Of a DNA stretch of 10,184 nt, positions 1 through 5,975 are shown one piece after another. The notes beneath the pieces were generated by a model. The model saw only the letters and a program-made list of their open reading frames with translations, made no database searches and had not been told where the DNA came from. How positions within the stretch are numbered: the first letter of the stretch is position 1; each line of letters begins with the position of its first letter. This DNA is from an uncultured bacterium. GTDB taxonomy: Bacteria; Bacteroidota; Bacteroidia; Chitinophagales; Chitinophagaceae. The position numbers and the translations under genes are program-made. The DNA lies in NCBI GenBank assembly GCA_903957405.1, contig CAJBPC010000774.1, positions 1-10,184 of the forward strand, read 5' to 3'.

Positions 1-810
1 ATCGCCCTTTAATCCGGATTTTGCACTCAGGTATCCTTCTCCGTAGACGATTTCATCTTTCGGGTATCCAAGGGTGAATACCGCTTCGGAGAGTTCGGTA
101 GCGGACTTGCTGATGCCGTAAGGCAATGGGCTGCGGGCTTTGAAATCCTCGTCATCGATCCGGAGGATCGCCAGGTCTTTTTGCATGTCGGTATGCACGA
201 TCGTGGCGCGGAAATCATCCCCGGCGTTGTTCTGTACGAATATGCCGGATGCGTCTTCCACGACGTGAGCGCTGGTGATGAGGTATCCCTTGGGGTCTAT
301 GAGAAAGCTCGTGCCACCGAATTTTACAGCGGCGGATGGGTCGATCTTATTGCGGACGGCGTTGATCTCCGCACCCTGTGTGCTGGTTTCTTTTTCGAGT
401 CTTGTCACTTTCCGGCGCAGTTCTTCCACTTCGCGGATGGGTGCTTTGGGAGAGAACAGGGAGGTGAGTCCGCTGATCATGAGTGCTGTGATGCCTGCGA
501 TGGAAGCGGCTACGGTGATGACGCGGCGGTAGCGGTTCCAGAGTTCGATGACGCGTCCTTTTCCGACCGGACTGGCATTTTTCAGATCCCCGCTTTCCTG
601 CAGGTTGTGGTGGATATCGTTCAAGGTCGCCTTGAATTTCTTACGGTCCGCGTAAGAGTCCATCTGTCCGACGAAATAGTGGTGTTCAACCACCATTTGG
701 TCCAGTTCTGGACTATCCTTACGCATGGCGTCGAAAGCGGACCTTTCCGTTTCGGACATTTCGTCCCGAAGGTAACGGTCGACAGCTTCCAGCATGACGT
801 GTTGATCCAT
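1..810 (-). CDS. Anti-sigma-like, membrane-anchored trypsin-like (S1C) serine protease, partial
   Basis: The first 270 residues are present; the C-terminus lies beyond the left edge. Residues 1-70 are hydrophilic and resemble the N-terminus of Bacteroidota anti-sigma factors (AVDRYLRDEMSETERSAFDA), but without zinc-finger cysteines. A single membrane segment lies at about 96-119 (VITVAASIAGITALMISGL), then a short coiled coil at about 124-156 (EVEELRRKVTRLEKE). A protease domain follows: GGTSFLIDPKGYLITSAHVV contains the likely catalytic His182, and KDLAILRID the likely catalytic Asp212. The GxSGG serine region is off the window, so activity cannot be judged. The topology places the protease domain outside the cytoplasm. 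The ATG follows the sigma-factor stop by one base (TAAaATG), implying co-translation. I infer a sigma-factor partner that senses envelope stress; binding to the sigma factor is not shown by the sequence. Confidence 0.85.
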   Translation of the reverse strand, partial: MDQHVMLEAVDRYLRDEMSETERSAFDAMRKDSPELDQMVVEHHYFVGQMDSYADRKKFKATLNDIHHNLQESGDLKNASPVGKGRVIELWNRYRRVITVAASIAGITALMISGLTSLFSPKAPIREVEELRRKVTRLEKETSTQGAEINAVRNKIDPSAAVKFGGTSFLIDPKGYLITSAHVVEDASGIFVQNNAGDDFRATIVHTDMQKDLAILRIDDEDFKARSPLPYGISKSATELSEAVFTLGYPKDEIVYGEGYLSAKSGLKGD

Positions 811-811
811 T

Positions 812-1378
812 TTAGTTGCCGTTTTTATATTGTGCAAAGAATAGTTTCTTCAGTCTCATGAGGCATTTATATTTCTGCGTCTTGGCGTTATCCGCATTGG
901 TGTATCCGAAGAACGAGGAGATCTCCTGCATGCTCTTCTGGTGTACATAGAAAGCTTCAAGCAGGCTCTTGCAAGGTTCTCCGATTTTTCCCATGGCCGT
1001 TTTCATGATGCCGTACTGATTGTTCAGCTTGTCATGAGCTTCGAGGTCTTCCTCCACCGGGATGGTATCTTCCAGTACTTCGACCTGGTTTCCGAACCGC
1101 CTCATGTATTGAAGCTTTTTGAGCCAGATCCTCCGGCAAACGGAGTATATATAGGTTCTGATCTGACAATTCAGCTCGAAGGATTCAGATTTGGATTTTT
1201 CATACAATACGATCAGCGCTTCCTGAAAAACGTCCCTGGCGTCATCTTCAGAACCATTGTTCTGTATGACCATTGTCTGGATCAGGCTGTAATTGTCTTT
1301 ATATATTGCCTGTATGGCGTCTTTGTCGTTAGACGCCAATCCTTTAAGCAGTATTTTATCCCGTTCTGTTTTACTCAC
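812..1378 (-). CDS. RNA polymerase ECF-type sigma-70 factor
   Basis: This 188-residue protein has the two-domain layout of ECF sigma factors. Region 2 spans about 18-90 and includes DDARDVFQEALIVLYEK, matching the DxxQ/D-FQ-A core-binding and -10 recognition helices, then IRTYIYSVCRRIWLKKLQ. Region 4 spans about 122-182, with MQEISSFFGYTNADNAKTQKYKC as the helix-turn-helix. The start is a GTG; reading upstream in frame meets a stop (1409-1411) with no ATG between, so GTG is the best choice. An out-of-frame ATG at 1383-1385 opens a four-codon ORF that ends across this GTG. It is followed directly by the anti-sigma-like protease gene. The target regulon cannot be read from the sequence. The divergent lipoprotein gene is one candidate target. 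Confidence 0.9.
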   Translation of the reverse strand: MSKTERDKILLKGLASNDKDAIQAIYKDNYSLIQTMVIQNNGSEDDARDVFQEALIVLYEKSKSESFELNCQIRTYIYSVCRRIWLKKLQYMRRFGNQVEVLEDTIPVEEDLEAHDKLNNQYGIMKTAMGKIGEPCKSLLEAFYVHQKSMQEISSFFGYTNADNAKTQKYKCLMRLKKLFFAQYKNGN

Positions 1379-1392
1379 CTGACATGTATTGA

Positions 1393-1414
1393 TACTAAAG
1401 TGACCCGTTTAGTA
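1393..1414. promoter_or_regulatory. Inverted repeat upstream of the sigma factor
   Basis: A perfect 7-bp inverted repeat, TACTAAA - 8 nt - TTTAGTA, sits about 15 bases upstream of the sigma GTG. A second inverted pair, GTAACCC (1412-1418) and GGGTTAC (1450-1456), overlaps and extends it into the divergent region between the sigma factor and the lipoprotein. It could be an operator or a 5' UTR hairpin. No good TAnnTTTG promoter was found here on either strand, so the transcription start is unknown and the role is inference. Confidence 0.3.
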
Positions 1415-1518
1415 ACCCAAAACAACGAAAAAAAAATCTTTCGGATTTCGGGTTACCTTATTTCCCTATCGGTATTAATCTACGATACTTCCAATCAAAC
1501 AAACAAAACATTAATGAA

Positions 1519-1719
1519 ATGAAGAAATTAATCGCTATCCTGGCCATCGGATTCCTCGCATCATGCGGTGCTGCAGAAAACACTGAGGCTGTTGTTGACT
1601 CTGCTGCTGCTGTAGTTGATTCTGCTGCTGTTGTAGTTGATTCTGCTGCTGCCGTAGTTGATTCTGCTGCTGTTGTAGTTGATTCTGCTGCTGCAAAAGT
1701 TGACAGTCTTAAAAAGTAA
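1519..1719 (+). CDS. Small heptad-repeat lipoprotein
   Basis: A 66-residue protein with a lipoprotein signal: MKK, a hydrophobic stretch, then the lipobox LASC with the lipidated cysteine at position 16. After an eight-residue linker (GAAENTEA) the mature part is five exact-phase copies of VVDSAA(A/V) (residues 25-59), ending in a degenerate sixth copy, KVDSLKK. Val/Ala spacing of seven predicts a continuous amphipathic helix. The mature length of about 51 residues, N-terminal lipid and Lys at the extreme C-terminus recall Braun's lipoprotein (Lpp), but I see no true homology. A Lys-linked or envelope-spacer role is speculation. The residues after Cys16 do not look like a surface-export signal rich in acidic residues. 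A strong terminator follows, so the gene is probably monocistronic. It is divergent from the sigma/protease pair. The ATG overlaps an upstream ATGAAATGA mini-ORF. Confidence 0.75.
   Translation: MKKLIAILAIGFLASCGAAENTEAVVDSAAAVVDSAAVVVDSAAAVVDSAAVVVDSAAAKVDSLKK
1591..1716 (+). repeat. 21-bp tandem repeat encoding VVDSAAx
   Basis: Five 21-bp units lie at 1591-1695, with a diverged sixth at 1696-1716. Units 2+3 (1612-1653) and 4+5 (1654-1695) are 42-bp copies that differ at one base (gcc versus gca), indicating a recent duplication of a two-unit block. All copies keep the reading frame. Length change by slippage or recombination is plausible. Confidence 0.9.
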
Positions 1720-1741
1720 TTGTTAAGGCAAGCAATCGTTG

Positions 1742-1773
1742 AAGCCGCCCGTTTCCACGGAGCGGCTTTTTTT
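1742..1773 (+). terminator. Intrinsic terminator after the lipoprotein gene
   Basis: Stem AAGCCGC (1742-1748) pairs with GCGGCTT (1762-1768), extended by CCG (1749-1751) with CGG (1758-1760) around a bulged A1761 and a six-base loop. A run of seven T follows (1767-1773). It begins 22 bases after the lipoprotein stop codon. Confidence 0.88.
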
Positions 1774-1936
1774 ATGTTGGGTGTCCTGAATGAAACGCTG
1801 GTTTTGGGGGATTTTTGCGGAAAGCACCCTGACTGGCATTCCTTATTGTGCTGCTAAAACCGTTCTGACTTTTGTCGAATATTTTCTCAAATTCCCATCC
1901 TTGCGAAGCCCGATGGTCAATACCCCTTTAATTGAT

Positions 1937-1944
1937 TACCTTCG
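1937..1944 (+). promoter_or_regulatory. Probable -7 promoter element of the helicase gene
   Basis: TACCTTCG differs by one base from the Bacteroidota -7 consensus TAnnTTTG and lies 18 bases before the helicase ATG. No convincing TTTG -33 element is present at the usual spacing, so confidence is limited. The rest of 1774-1962 shows no gene I would support. Confidence 0.4.
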
Positions 1945-1962
1945 CGCAAATATAACACACAC

Positions 1963-3669
1963 ATGCTTTTTGAAGAGTTGGGTATTGAAGCGGATCTTTT
2001 AAAATCCATTCAATCCCTCGGGTTCACCGAACCCACCCCCATCCAACAGCAAGCCATCCCGGTTTTGCTGTCTGGCACCAAAGATTTCGTAGGTCTGGCA
2101 TCTACGGGTACCGGGAAGACAGCAGCCTTCGGCTTTCCACTTTTGCAGCTGGTCGACAAAGGCCAGAAACATCCTCAGGCGCTTATTGTTTGTCCCACAC
2201 GTGAACTCTGCATGCAGATCACAAAGGACTTGGCGAATTACCATAAGTTCAAGCCGGGCATCCAAGTCACAGCCGTCTATGGTGGCGCCTCCATTGGAGA
2301 GCAGATAAGAGACCTCCGTCGTGGCCCTCAGATCGTGGTAGCCACCCCGGGCAGATTGATCGATCTTATTGAGCGTAAGGCGATCAACCTCCAGGAGATT
2401 CTTTATATAGTGCTTGATGAAGCCGATGAGATGCTCAACATGGGTTTCAGGGAAGACATCGAATTCATCCTGCAGAACACACCCAAGCGGCAGAGTGCAT
2501 GGTTGTTCAGTGCCACCATGCCATCAGAAGTGAAGCAGGTGAGCCGTCGTTTCATGAAGGATCCTGTAGAAGTGAGTATTGGCAAGGTCAATGCCGCCAA
2601 TACGAATATCGACCACCAGTACTATGTCACGGGCGGCGTGAACAGGTACCAGACAGTGAAGCGGATCATCGATTTCAACCCGGGTATTTACGGGATCATC
2701 TTCACCCGCACCAAGGCCGACGCACAGTCTGTCACGGAGTCCCTTATCCGGGAGGGGTATGACATCGAAGCCCTCCATGGCGACCTGACGCAGGTGCAGC
2801 GGGATAAGGTCATGGGCCGATTCCGTGAAAAGAGCATCCAACTGCTCATTGCCACCGATGTCGCCGCCAGGGGTATCGACGTGACGGGCATCACCCATGT
2901 CATCAACTTCGAACTGCCCGATGATCCTGAAGTCTACACCCACCGCAGCGGACGTACCGGAAGGGCGGGGCGAAGCGGGGTGTGCATTTCGATCCTGACA
3001 CAGCGGGAGACCCAACGCCTGCGACAGATAGAGCGGATGATCAACAACCGTTTCCACAAGATGGATATCCCATCGGGTAAGGATGTCTGCCGCAAACAGT
3101 TCTTTCATTTCATCGATCGCATGCTCGCGGCGGATATCAGTCATGGAGATTACGAGACCTACCTGCCCATGCTCCGGGAGAAATTCGCACTGGTGGATAA
3201 GGAAGAGATCCTGCAGCGTGTGGCTGCGCTGGAGTTCGACCGGTTCCTGCAGTATTATGAGAATGCGGCCGACCTCAATGTGCGGGATGACCGCCGATCT
3301 GAGAGGCCGGTGGCTGCGAGAGGGGAGCGTGTAGAAAGAAGCGACCGCGGCGATCGTGGTGACAGATCAGAAAGCCGTTCCCGTTTTTCGGATCGAGAAG
3401 GTTCTTCCGGCAATCTCAAGAAGCTCTTCGTCAACCTCGGTACGAAGGACGGATTTTACAAGGCCAGTTTCCTGCAGTTCATACTCGACATGAGCGACCT
3501 CAAGAAGGAAGTCCTCGGCAAGATAGATATGAAGGAGATGAACAGCTGGGTCGAGATCGATCCCGCTTCCGCCCCAAAGATGATCCGATCCCTCGATGGC
3601 AAGAAATTCAAAGGCCGGATCATCCGGATGAATGATGCCGAATCGGGCGCTGGCAGATCTTCGCGGTAG
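1963..3669 (+). CDS. DEAD-box ATP-dependent RNA helicase with DbpA-type RNA-binding domain
   Basis: This 568-residue protein unwinds or remodels RNA duplexes using ATP, probably in ribosome assembly or RNA decay. All helicase motifs are intact: Q motif (FTEPTPIQQQ, 21-30), Walker A (ASTGTGKT, 46-53), PTREL (78-82), TPGR (128-131), DEAD (152-155), SAT (183-185), IIFTRTKADA (245-254), ATDVAARGID (297-306) and HRSGRTGRAGR (327-337). A helical region (about 350-437) leads to a charged linker rich in Arg, Asp, Ser and Glu with RGD-like repeats (439-482). A DbpA-like RRM-type domain ends the protein (about 485-557; LKKLFVNLGTKDGF ... KKFKGRIIRMN). The DbpA family binds 23S rRNA helix 92; whether this protein shares that target is not visible here. 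The ATG at 1963 sits just upstream of the first conserved helix. It appears to be its own transcription unit, preceded by a terminator and followed by the aromatic operon's promoter. Confidence 0.95.
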   Translation: MLFEELGIEADLLKSIQSLGFTEPTPIQQQAIPVLLSGTKDFVGLASTGTGKTAAFGFPLLQLVDKGQKHPQALIVCPTRELCMQITKDLANYHKFKPGIQVTAVYGGASIGEQIRDLRRGPQIVVATPGRLIDLIERKAINLQEILYIVLDEADEMLNMGFREDIEFILQNTPKRQSAWLFSATMPSEVKQVSRRFMKDPVEVSIGKVNAANTNIDHQYYVTGGVNRYQTVKRIIDFNPGIYGIIFTRTKADAQSVTESLIREGYDIEALHGDLTQVQRDKVMGRFREKSIQLLIATDVAARGIDVTGITHVINFELPDDPEVYTHRSGRTGRAGRSGVCISILTQRETQRLRQIERMINNRFHKMDIPSGKDVCRKQFFHFIDRMLAADISHGDYETYLPMLREKFALVDKEEILQRVAALEFDRFLQYYENAADLNVRDDRRSERPVAARGERVERSDRGDRGDRSESRSRFSDREGSSGNLKKLFVNLGTKDGFYKASFLQFILDMSDLKKEVLGKIDMKEMNSWVEIDPASAPKMIRSLDGKKFKGRIIRMNDAESGAGRSSR

Positions 3670-3674
3670 AAAGA

Positions 3675-3705
3675 TTTTTTTCATTTCATTTTTGCCCTAT
3701 ATTTG
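3675..3705 (+). promoter_or_regulatory. Promoter of the aromatic amino acid operon leader
   Basis: TATATTTG at 3698-3705 is a perfect match to the Bacteroidota -7 element TAnnTTTG. About 20 bases upstream lies TTTT (3675-3678), three of four matches to the -33 TTTG. The pair sits in an AT-rich gap just after the helicase stop codon. The G of the -7 box is only six bases before the leader-peptide ATG, so the predicted start point falls at or within a few bases of that ATG. Confidence 0.6.
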
Positions 3706-3711
3706 TATAAC

Positions 3712-3786
3712 ATGGTCAACAGCAAAGGATACCGATTTTTTTACTTTAGCTTCTTTTTTACAAGGAAGCCGGGATCCTGTTGTTGA
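3712..3786 (+). CDS. Phe/Tyr-rich leader peptide (attenuator peptide) of the aromatic operon
   Basis: A 24-codon ORF (ATG 3712, TGA 3784-3786). Residues 7-16 read YRFFYFSFFF, with six Phe and two Tyr in ten positions. E. coli PheL, the attenuation peptide for pheA, is built the same way. The ORF lies between a promoter and a terminator directly ahead of pheA, and its codons 19-22 form the left arm of an antiterminator stem (3768-3776). Stalling at Phe or Tyr codons would leave that arm mostly free; a ribosome at the stop codon would cover it. No Shine-Dalgarno is seen. Given the promoter position, the mRNA may begin at the ATG itself. The sequence is read directly; the mechanism follows established attenuation biology and has not been tested in this organism as far as I can tell. 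Confidence 0.85.
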   Translation: MVNSKGYRFFYFSFFFTRKPGSCC

Positions 3787-3828
3787 ACAAAATATTACGA
3801 ACGAAATTCAACGATAAAAGATCCCGGC
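3768..3828 (+). promoter_or_regulatory. Antiterminator structure of the Phe/Tyr attenuator
   Basis: GCCGGGATC (3768-3776) is the exact reverse complement of GATCCCGGC (3820-3828). A nested stem, GTTGAA (3782-3787) with TTCAAC (3807-3812), stabilises the same fold. The right arm 3820-3828 is also the left arm of the terminator hairpin, so the two structures exclude each other. The left arm lies inside the leader-peptide codons, so ribosome position decides which one forms. Confidence 0.8.
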
Positions 3829-3848
3829 AAATGCTGGGATCTTTTTTT
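3820..3848 (+). terminator. Attenuator (intrinsic terminator) ahead of pheA
   Basis: GATCCCGGC (3820-3828) pairs with GCTGGGATC (3833-3841) through nine pairs including one G-U, closed by the loop AAAT (3829-3832) and followed by seven T (3842-3848). It lies 11 bases before the pheA ATG. It starts 33 bases after the leader stop codon, beyond the reach of a ribosome sitting on that stop, so it can form when the leader is fully translated. Confidence 0.85.
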
Positions 3849-3859
3849 ATGCATGACAC

Positions 3860-4753
3860 ATGGGAAAAGAAAAACAGGTAAAACCACAGCACCCGGTCGG
3901 TTCCGACCATTTGTCTGACGGCAGCATCCGGCGGGTATCGATCCAGGGCTACGAAGGGAGTTTTCATCAGGAGGCGGCGCGCCGATTCTATGGGAAAGAT
4001 GTTGCCGTCATTCCCTGTGCCACGTTCCGTGAAGTCGTACGCATCGCTTCCTCCCAGAAAGAGTCTGACGGTGGTGTCATGGCCATTGAGAATTCCATTG
4101 CCGGCAGCATCCTCCCCAATTACAATCTCTTGCAACGATCGGCGCTTCGGATCACCGGGGAGATCTATCTGCAAATCCGCCAACAGTTGCTCGTAAACCC
4201 CGGGGTGACGCTGGAGGATATCAGGGAAGTGCATTCCCATCCGATGGCCATCCAGCAGTGTCTTGACTACCTCGATACATACAACTGGAAGTTGGTGGAG
4301 ACGGAGGATACGGCACTCAGTGCCAAACATGTGTACCAGTATAAAAGCCGTCATGTCGCAGCCATTGCCGGGCGGCTTGCTGCAGAGTTGTTCGGGTTGG
4401 AGGTGCTTGCACCCAATATCCACACGATGAAAAACAACTATACCCGATTTCTGATCCTGGAGCGGGATGCCGGCCAGCTATTCCCGGAAGGTGCTGATAA
4501 GGCGTCGGTGAATTTCTACACCGATCACTCTCGTGGAAGCCTTGCCCGCGTGCTCGCGATCATCGCCGATGGCGGCATCAACCTCAGCAAGCTGCAGAGT
4601 TTTCCGATACCGGGCAGTGATTTCAAATACAGCTTTCATGCCGATCTGGAATTCGAAGGCATTGACCAGTTGGAAAAGGTCCTCGAGGGCGTCAGGGCAA
4701 AAACCGACGATCTCAACATACTCGGGGTGTATCGTAAAGGGATCTTAAAATAA
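3860..4753 (+). CDS. pheA: Prephenate dehydratase with C-terminal ACT domain
   Basis: Converts prephenate to phenylpyruvate, the committed step to phenylalanine, in the cytoplasm. The 297-residue protein has the periplasmic-binding-fold catalytic domain at about 25-200: QGYEGSFHQEAA (29-40), MAIENSIAGSI (74-84) and the catalytic Thr-Arg-Phe motif in NNYTRFLIL (TRF 195-197). An ACT domain (about 216-295) carries GSLARVLAIIADGGINLSKL. The usual phenylalanine-binding ESRP motif is replaced by LQSFPIPG (245-252). There is no chorismate mutase domain; that activity is supplied by the DAHPS fusion downstream. The ATG at 3860 gives a polar extension of about 25 residues before the domain; no later in-frame start would keep QGYEGSFH. 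It is the first structural gene after the attenuator and lacks a Shine-Dalgarno. It lies 13 bases before the aminotransferase gene. Confidence 0.95.
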   Translation: MGKEKQVKPQHPVGSDHLSDGSIRRVSIQGYEGSFHQEAARRFYGKDVAVIPCATFREVVRIASSQKESDGGVMAIENSIAGSILPNYNLLQRSALRITGEIYLQIRQQLLVNPGVTLEDIREVHSHPMAIQQCLDYLDTYNWKLVETEDTALSAKHVYQYKSRHVAAIAGRLAAELFGLEVLAPNIHTMKNNYTRFLILERDAGQLFPEGADKASVNFYTDHSRGSLARVLAIIADGGINLSKLQSFPIPGSDFKYSFHADLEFEGIDQLEKVLEGVRAKTDDLNILGVYRKGILK

Positions 4754-4766
4754 ATACCAATAACCC

Positions 4767-5975
4767 ATGATACGGACCGCAACACGTCTGGAAGGGATCG
4801 GTGAGTATTACTTCTCACGCAAGCTCCGGGAGATCGAAGAGATGAACGGTAGCGGAAAGGCCGTCATCAACCTGGGCATCGGCAGCCCTGACCTGCCACC
4901 GCATCCGGATGTGATCCGGGTCTTGCAGGAGGAATCTGCGAAACCCGATGTTCATGCCTATCAGTCATACAAGGGCTCTCCCGTTTTTCGAAAAGCGGCA
5001 GCGGCATGGTATAAGCGCTGGTATGATGTGTCTCTCGATCCGGATACGCAGATCCTTCCGCTCATCGGTAGCAAGGAAGGCATCATGCACATCTGCATGA
5101 CCTACCTCGACAAGGGAGATGTCGCACTTGTCCCCAATCCCGGCTATCCCACGTATCGCAGTGCCGTGCAGCTTGCCGGCGGCAGGGTGGCGGAATATGA
5201 TCTGACAGAGGACCGCAGCTGGTTTCCGGACTTCGCAGCGCTTGATGCGTTCATGGCAGAACAGGCCAAGGACCCGTCAGCCGGAAAGGTGAAACTCATG
5301 TTCGTGAATTATCCGCATATGCCGACGGGCCGGCTGCCGGAGAAGGGGATGCTCATGGAGCTCCTTGATTTCTCCCGTCGCCATCAGGTGCTGATCGTGC
5401 ATGACAATCCATACAGCTTCATCCTCAATGACGCCCCTATGAGTATGCTGAGCCTGCCGGGTGCGGCAGAACTCGTATTGGAGCTGAACTCCCTGAGCAA
5501 ATCGCAGAATATGGCCGGATGGCGGATCGGCATGCTCTGTGGTGCGGAGAAACGCATCGGGGAAGTCCTCCGGTTCAAGAGCAATATGGACAGCGGGATG
5601 TTCCTACCCGTACAGCTGGCAGCTGCGACCGCACTGGGCCTCGGTCAGGAATGGTATGATTCCGTCAACGATGTGTACCGGCTTCGGCGCACGGAGGCGT
5701 TCGCATTGCTGGACATCCTCGAATGCGGATATGATACCACCCAGGCGGGCATGTTCGTTTGGGCGCGTATCCCTGACCGTTATGCTGACTGTTATGCACT
5801 CAGCGACGGTATCCTGCATGGCGCGAATGTATTCATCACGCCGGGTGGGATATTCGGCTCCGCCGGGGATCGTTTCGTACGGGTCAGCCTTTGCAGCAGG
5901 GAAGAGCGGATCCGCGAGGCCCGGGAACGCATTACAGCATGGAAGGCGTTGGATGCTTCAACAAACATGTCATGA
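4767..5975 (+). CDS. Class I/II PLP-dependent aminotransferase (probable aromatic/aspartate type)
   Basis: This 402-residue fold-type I aminotransferase transfers an amino group through PLP. The operon position between pheA and tyrA suggests the last step to Phe and Tyr from phenylpyruvate and 4-hydroxyphenylpyruvate. Visible landmarks: INLGIGSPDLPP (34-45), YQSYKGSPVFR (65-75), VPNPGYPTY (122-130), NYPHMPTG (181-188), HDNPYS with the PLP-pyridine Asp213, SLSKSQNMAGWRIG with the Schiff-base Lys245, and RFVRVSLC with the likely carboxylate-binding Arg372. The position before PTG, Asn in classic aspartate aminotransferases, is Met here. Overall resemblance is to the LL-diaminopimelate/aspartate aminotransferase branch, so substrate specificity is inferred from context only. 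Its TGA overlaps the tyrA start (ATGA, 5972-5975). Confidence 0.9.
   Translation: MIRTATRLEGIGEYYFSRKLREIEEMNGSGKAVINLGIGSPDLPPHPDVIRVLQEESAKPDVHAYQSYKGSPVFRKAAAAWYKRWYDVSLDPDTQILPLIGSKEGIMHICMTYLDKGDVALVPNPGYPTYRSAVQLAGGRVAEYDLTEDRSWFPDFAALDAFMAEQAKDPSAGKVKLMFVNYPHMPTGRLPEKGMLMELLDFSRRHQVLIVHDNPYSFILNDAPMSMLSLPGAAELVLELNSLSKSQNMAGWRIGMLCGAEKRIGEVLRFKSNMDSGMFLPVQLAAATALGLGQEWYDSVNDVYRLRRTEAFALLDILECGYDTTQAGMFVWARIPDRYADCYALSDGILHGANVFITPGGIFGSAGDRFVRVSLCSREERIREARERITAWKALDASTNMS

Noticed and set aside
181..861. 226-codon plus-strand ORF opposite the protease gene
   Set aside because: It is antisense to a protein with clear protease motifs and a membrane segment; its own translation has no recognisable domain.
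941..1522. 193-codon plus-strand ORF opposite the sigma factor
   Set aside because: It is antisense to a convincing ECF sigma factor and runs through the divergent promoter region into the lipoprotein start.
1790..2002. 70-codon plus-strand ORF before the helicase
   Set aside because: It overlaps the helicase start out of frame, spans the probable promoter, and shows no family features.
3742..3749. TACTTTAG as a second promoter -7 element
   Set aside because: It has one mismatch to TAnnTTTG, no -33 partner, and lies inside the Phe/Tyr codons of the leader peptide, whose composition explains it.
3632..3817. 61-codon plus-strand ORF over the attenuator region
   Set aside because: It starts inside the helicase gene in another frame. 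The leader-peptide frame (3712-3786) explains the region far better.
5891..5971. Upstream in-frame start for tyrA adding 27 residues
   Set aside because: The extension overlaps the aminotransferase coding sequence and is not Rossmann-like; the ATGA-overlap start at 5972 fits the family length.
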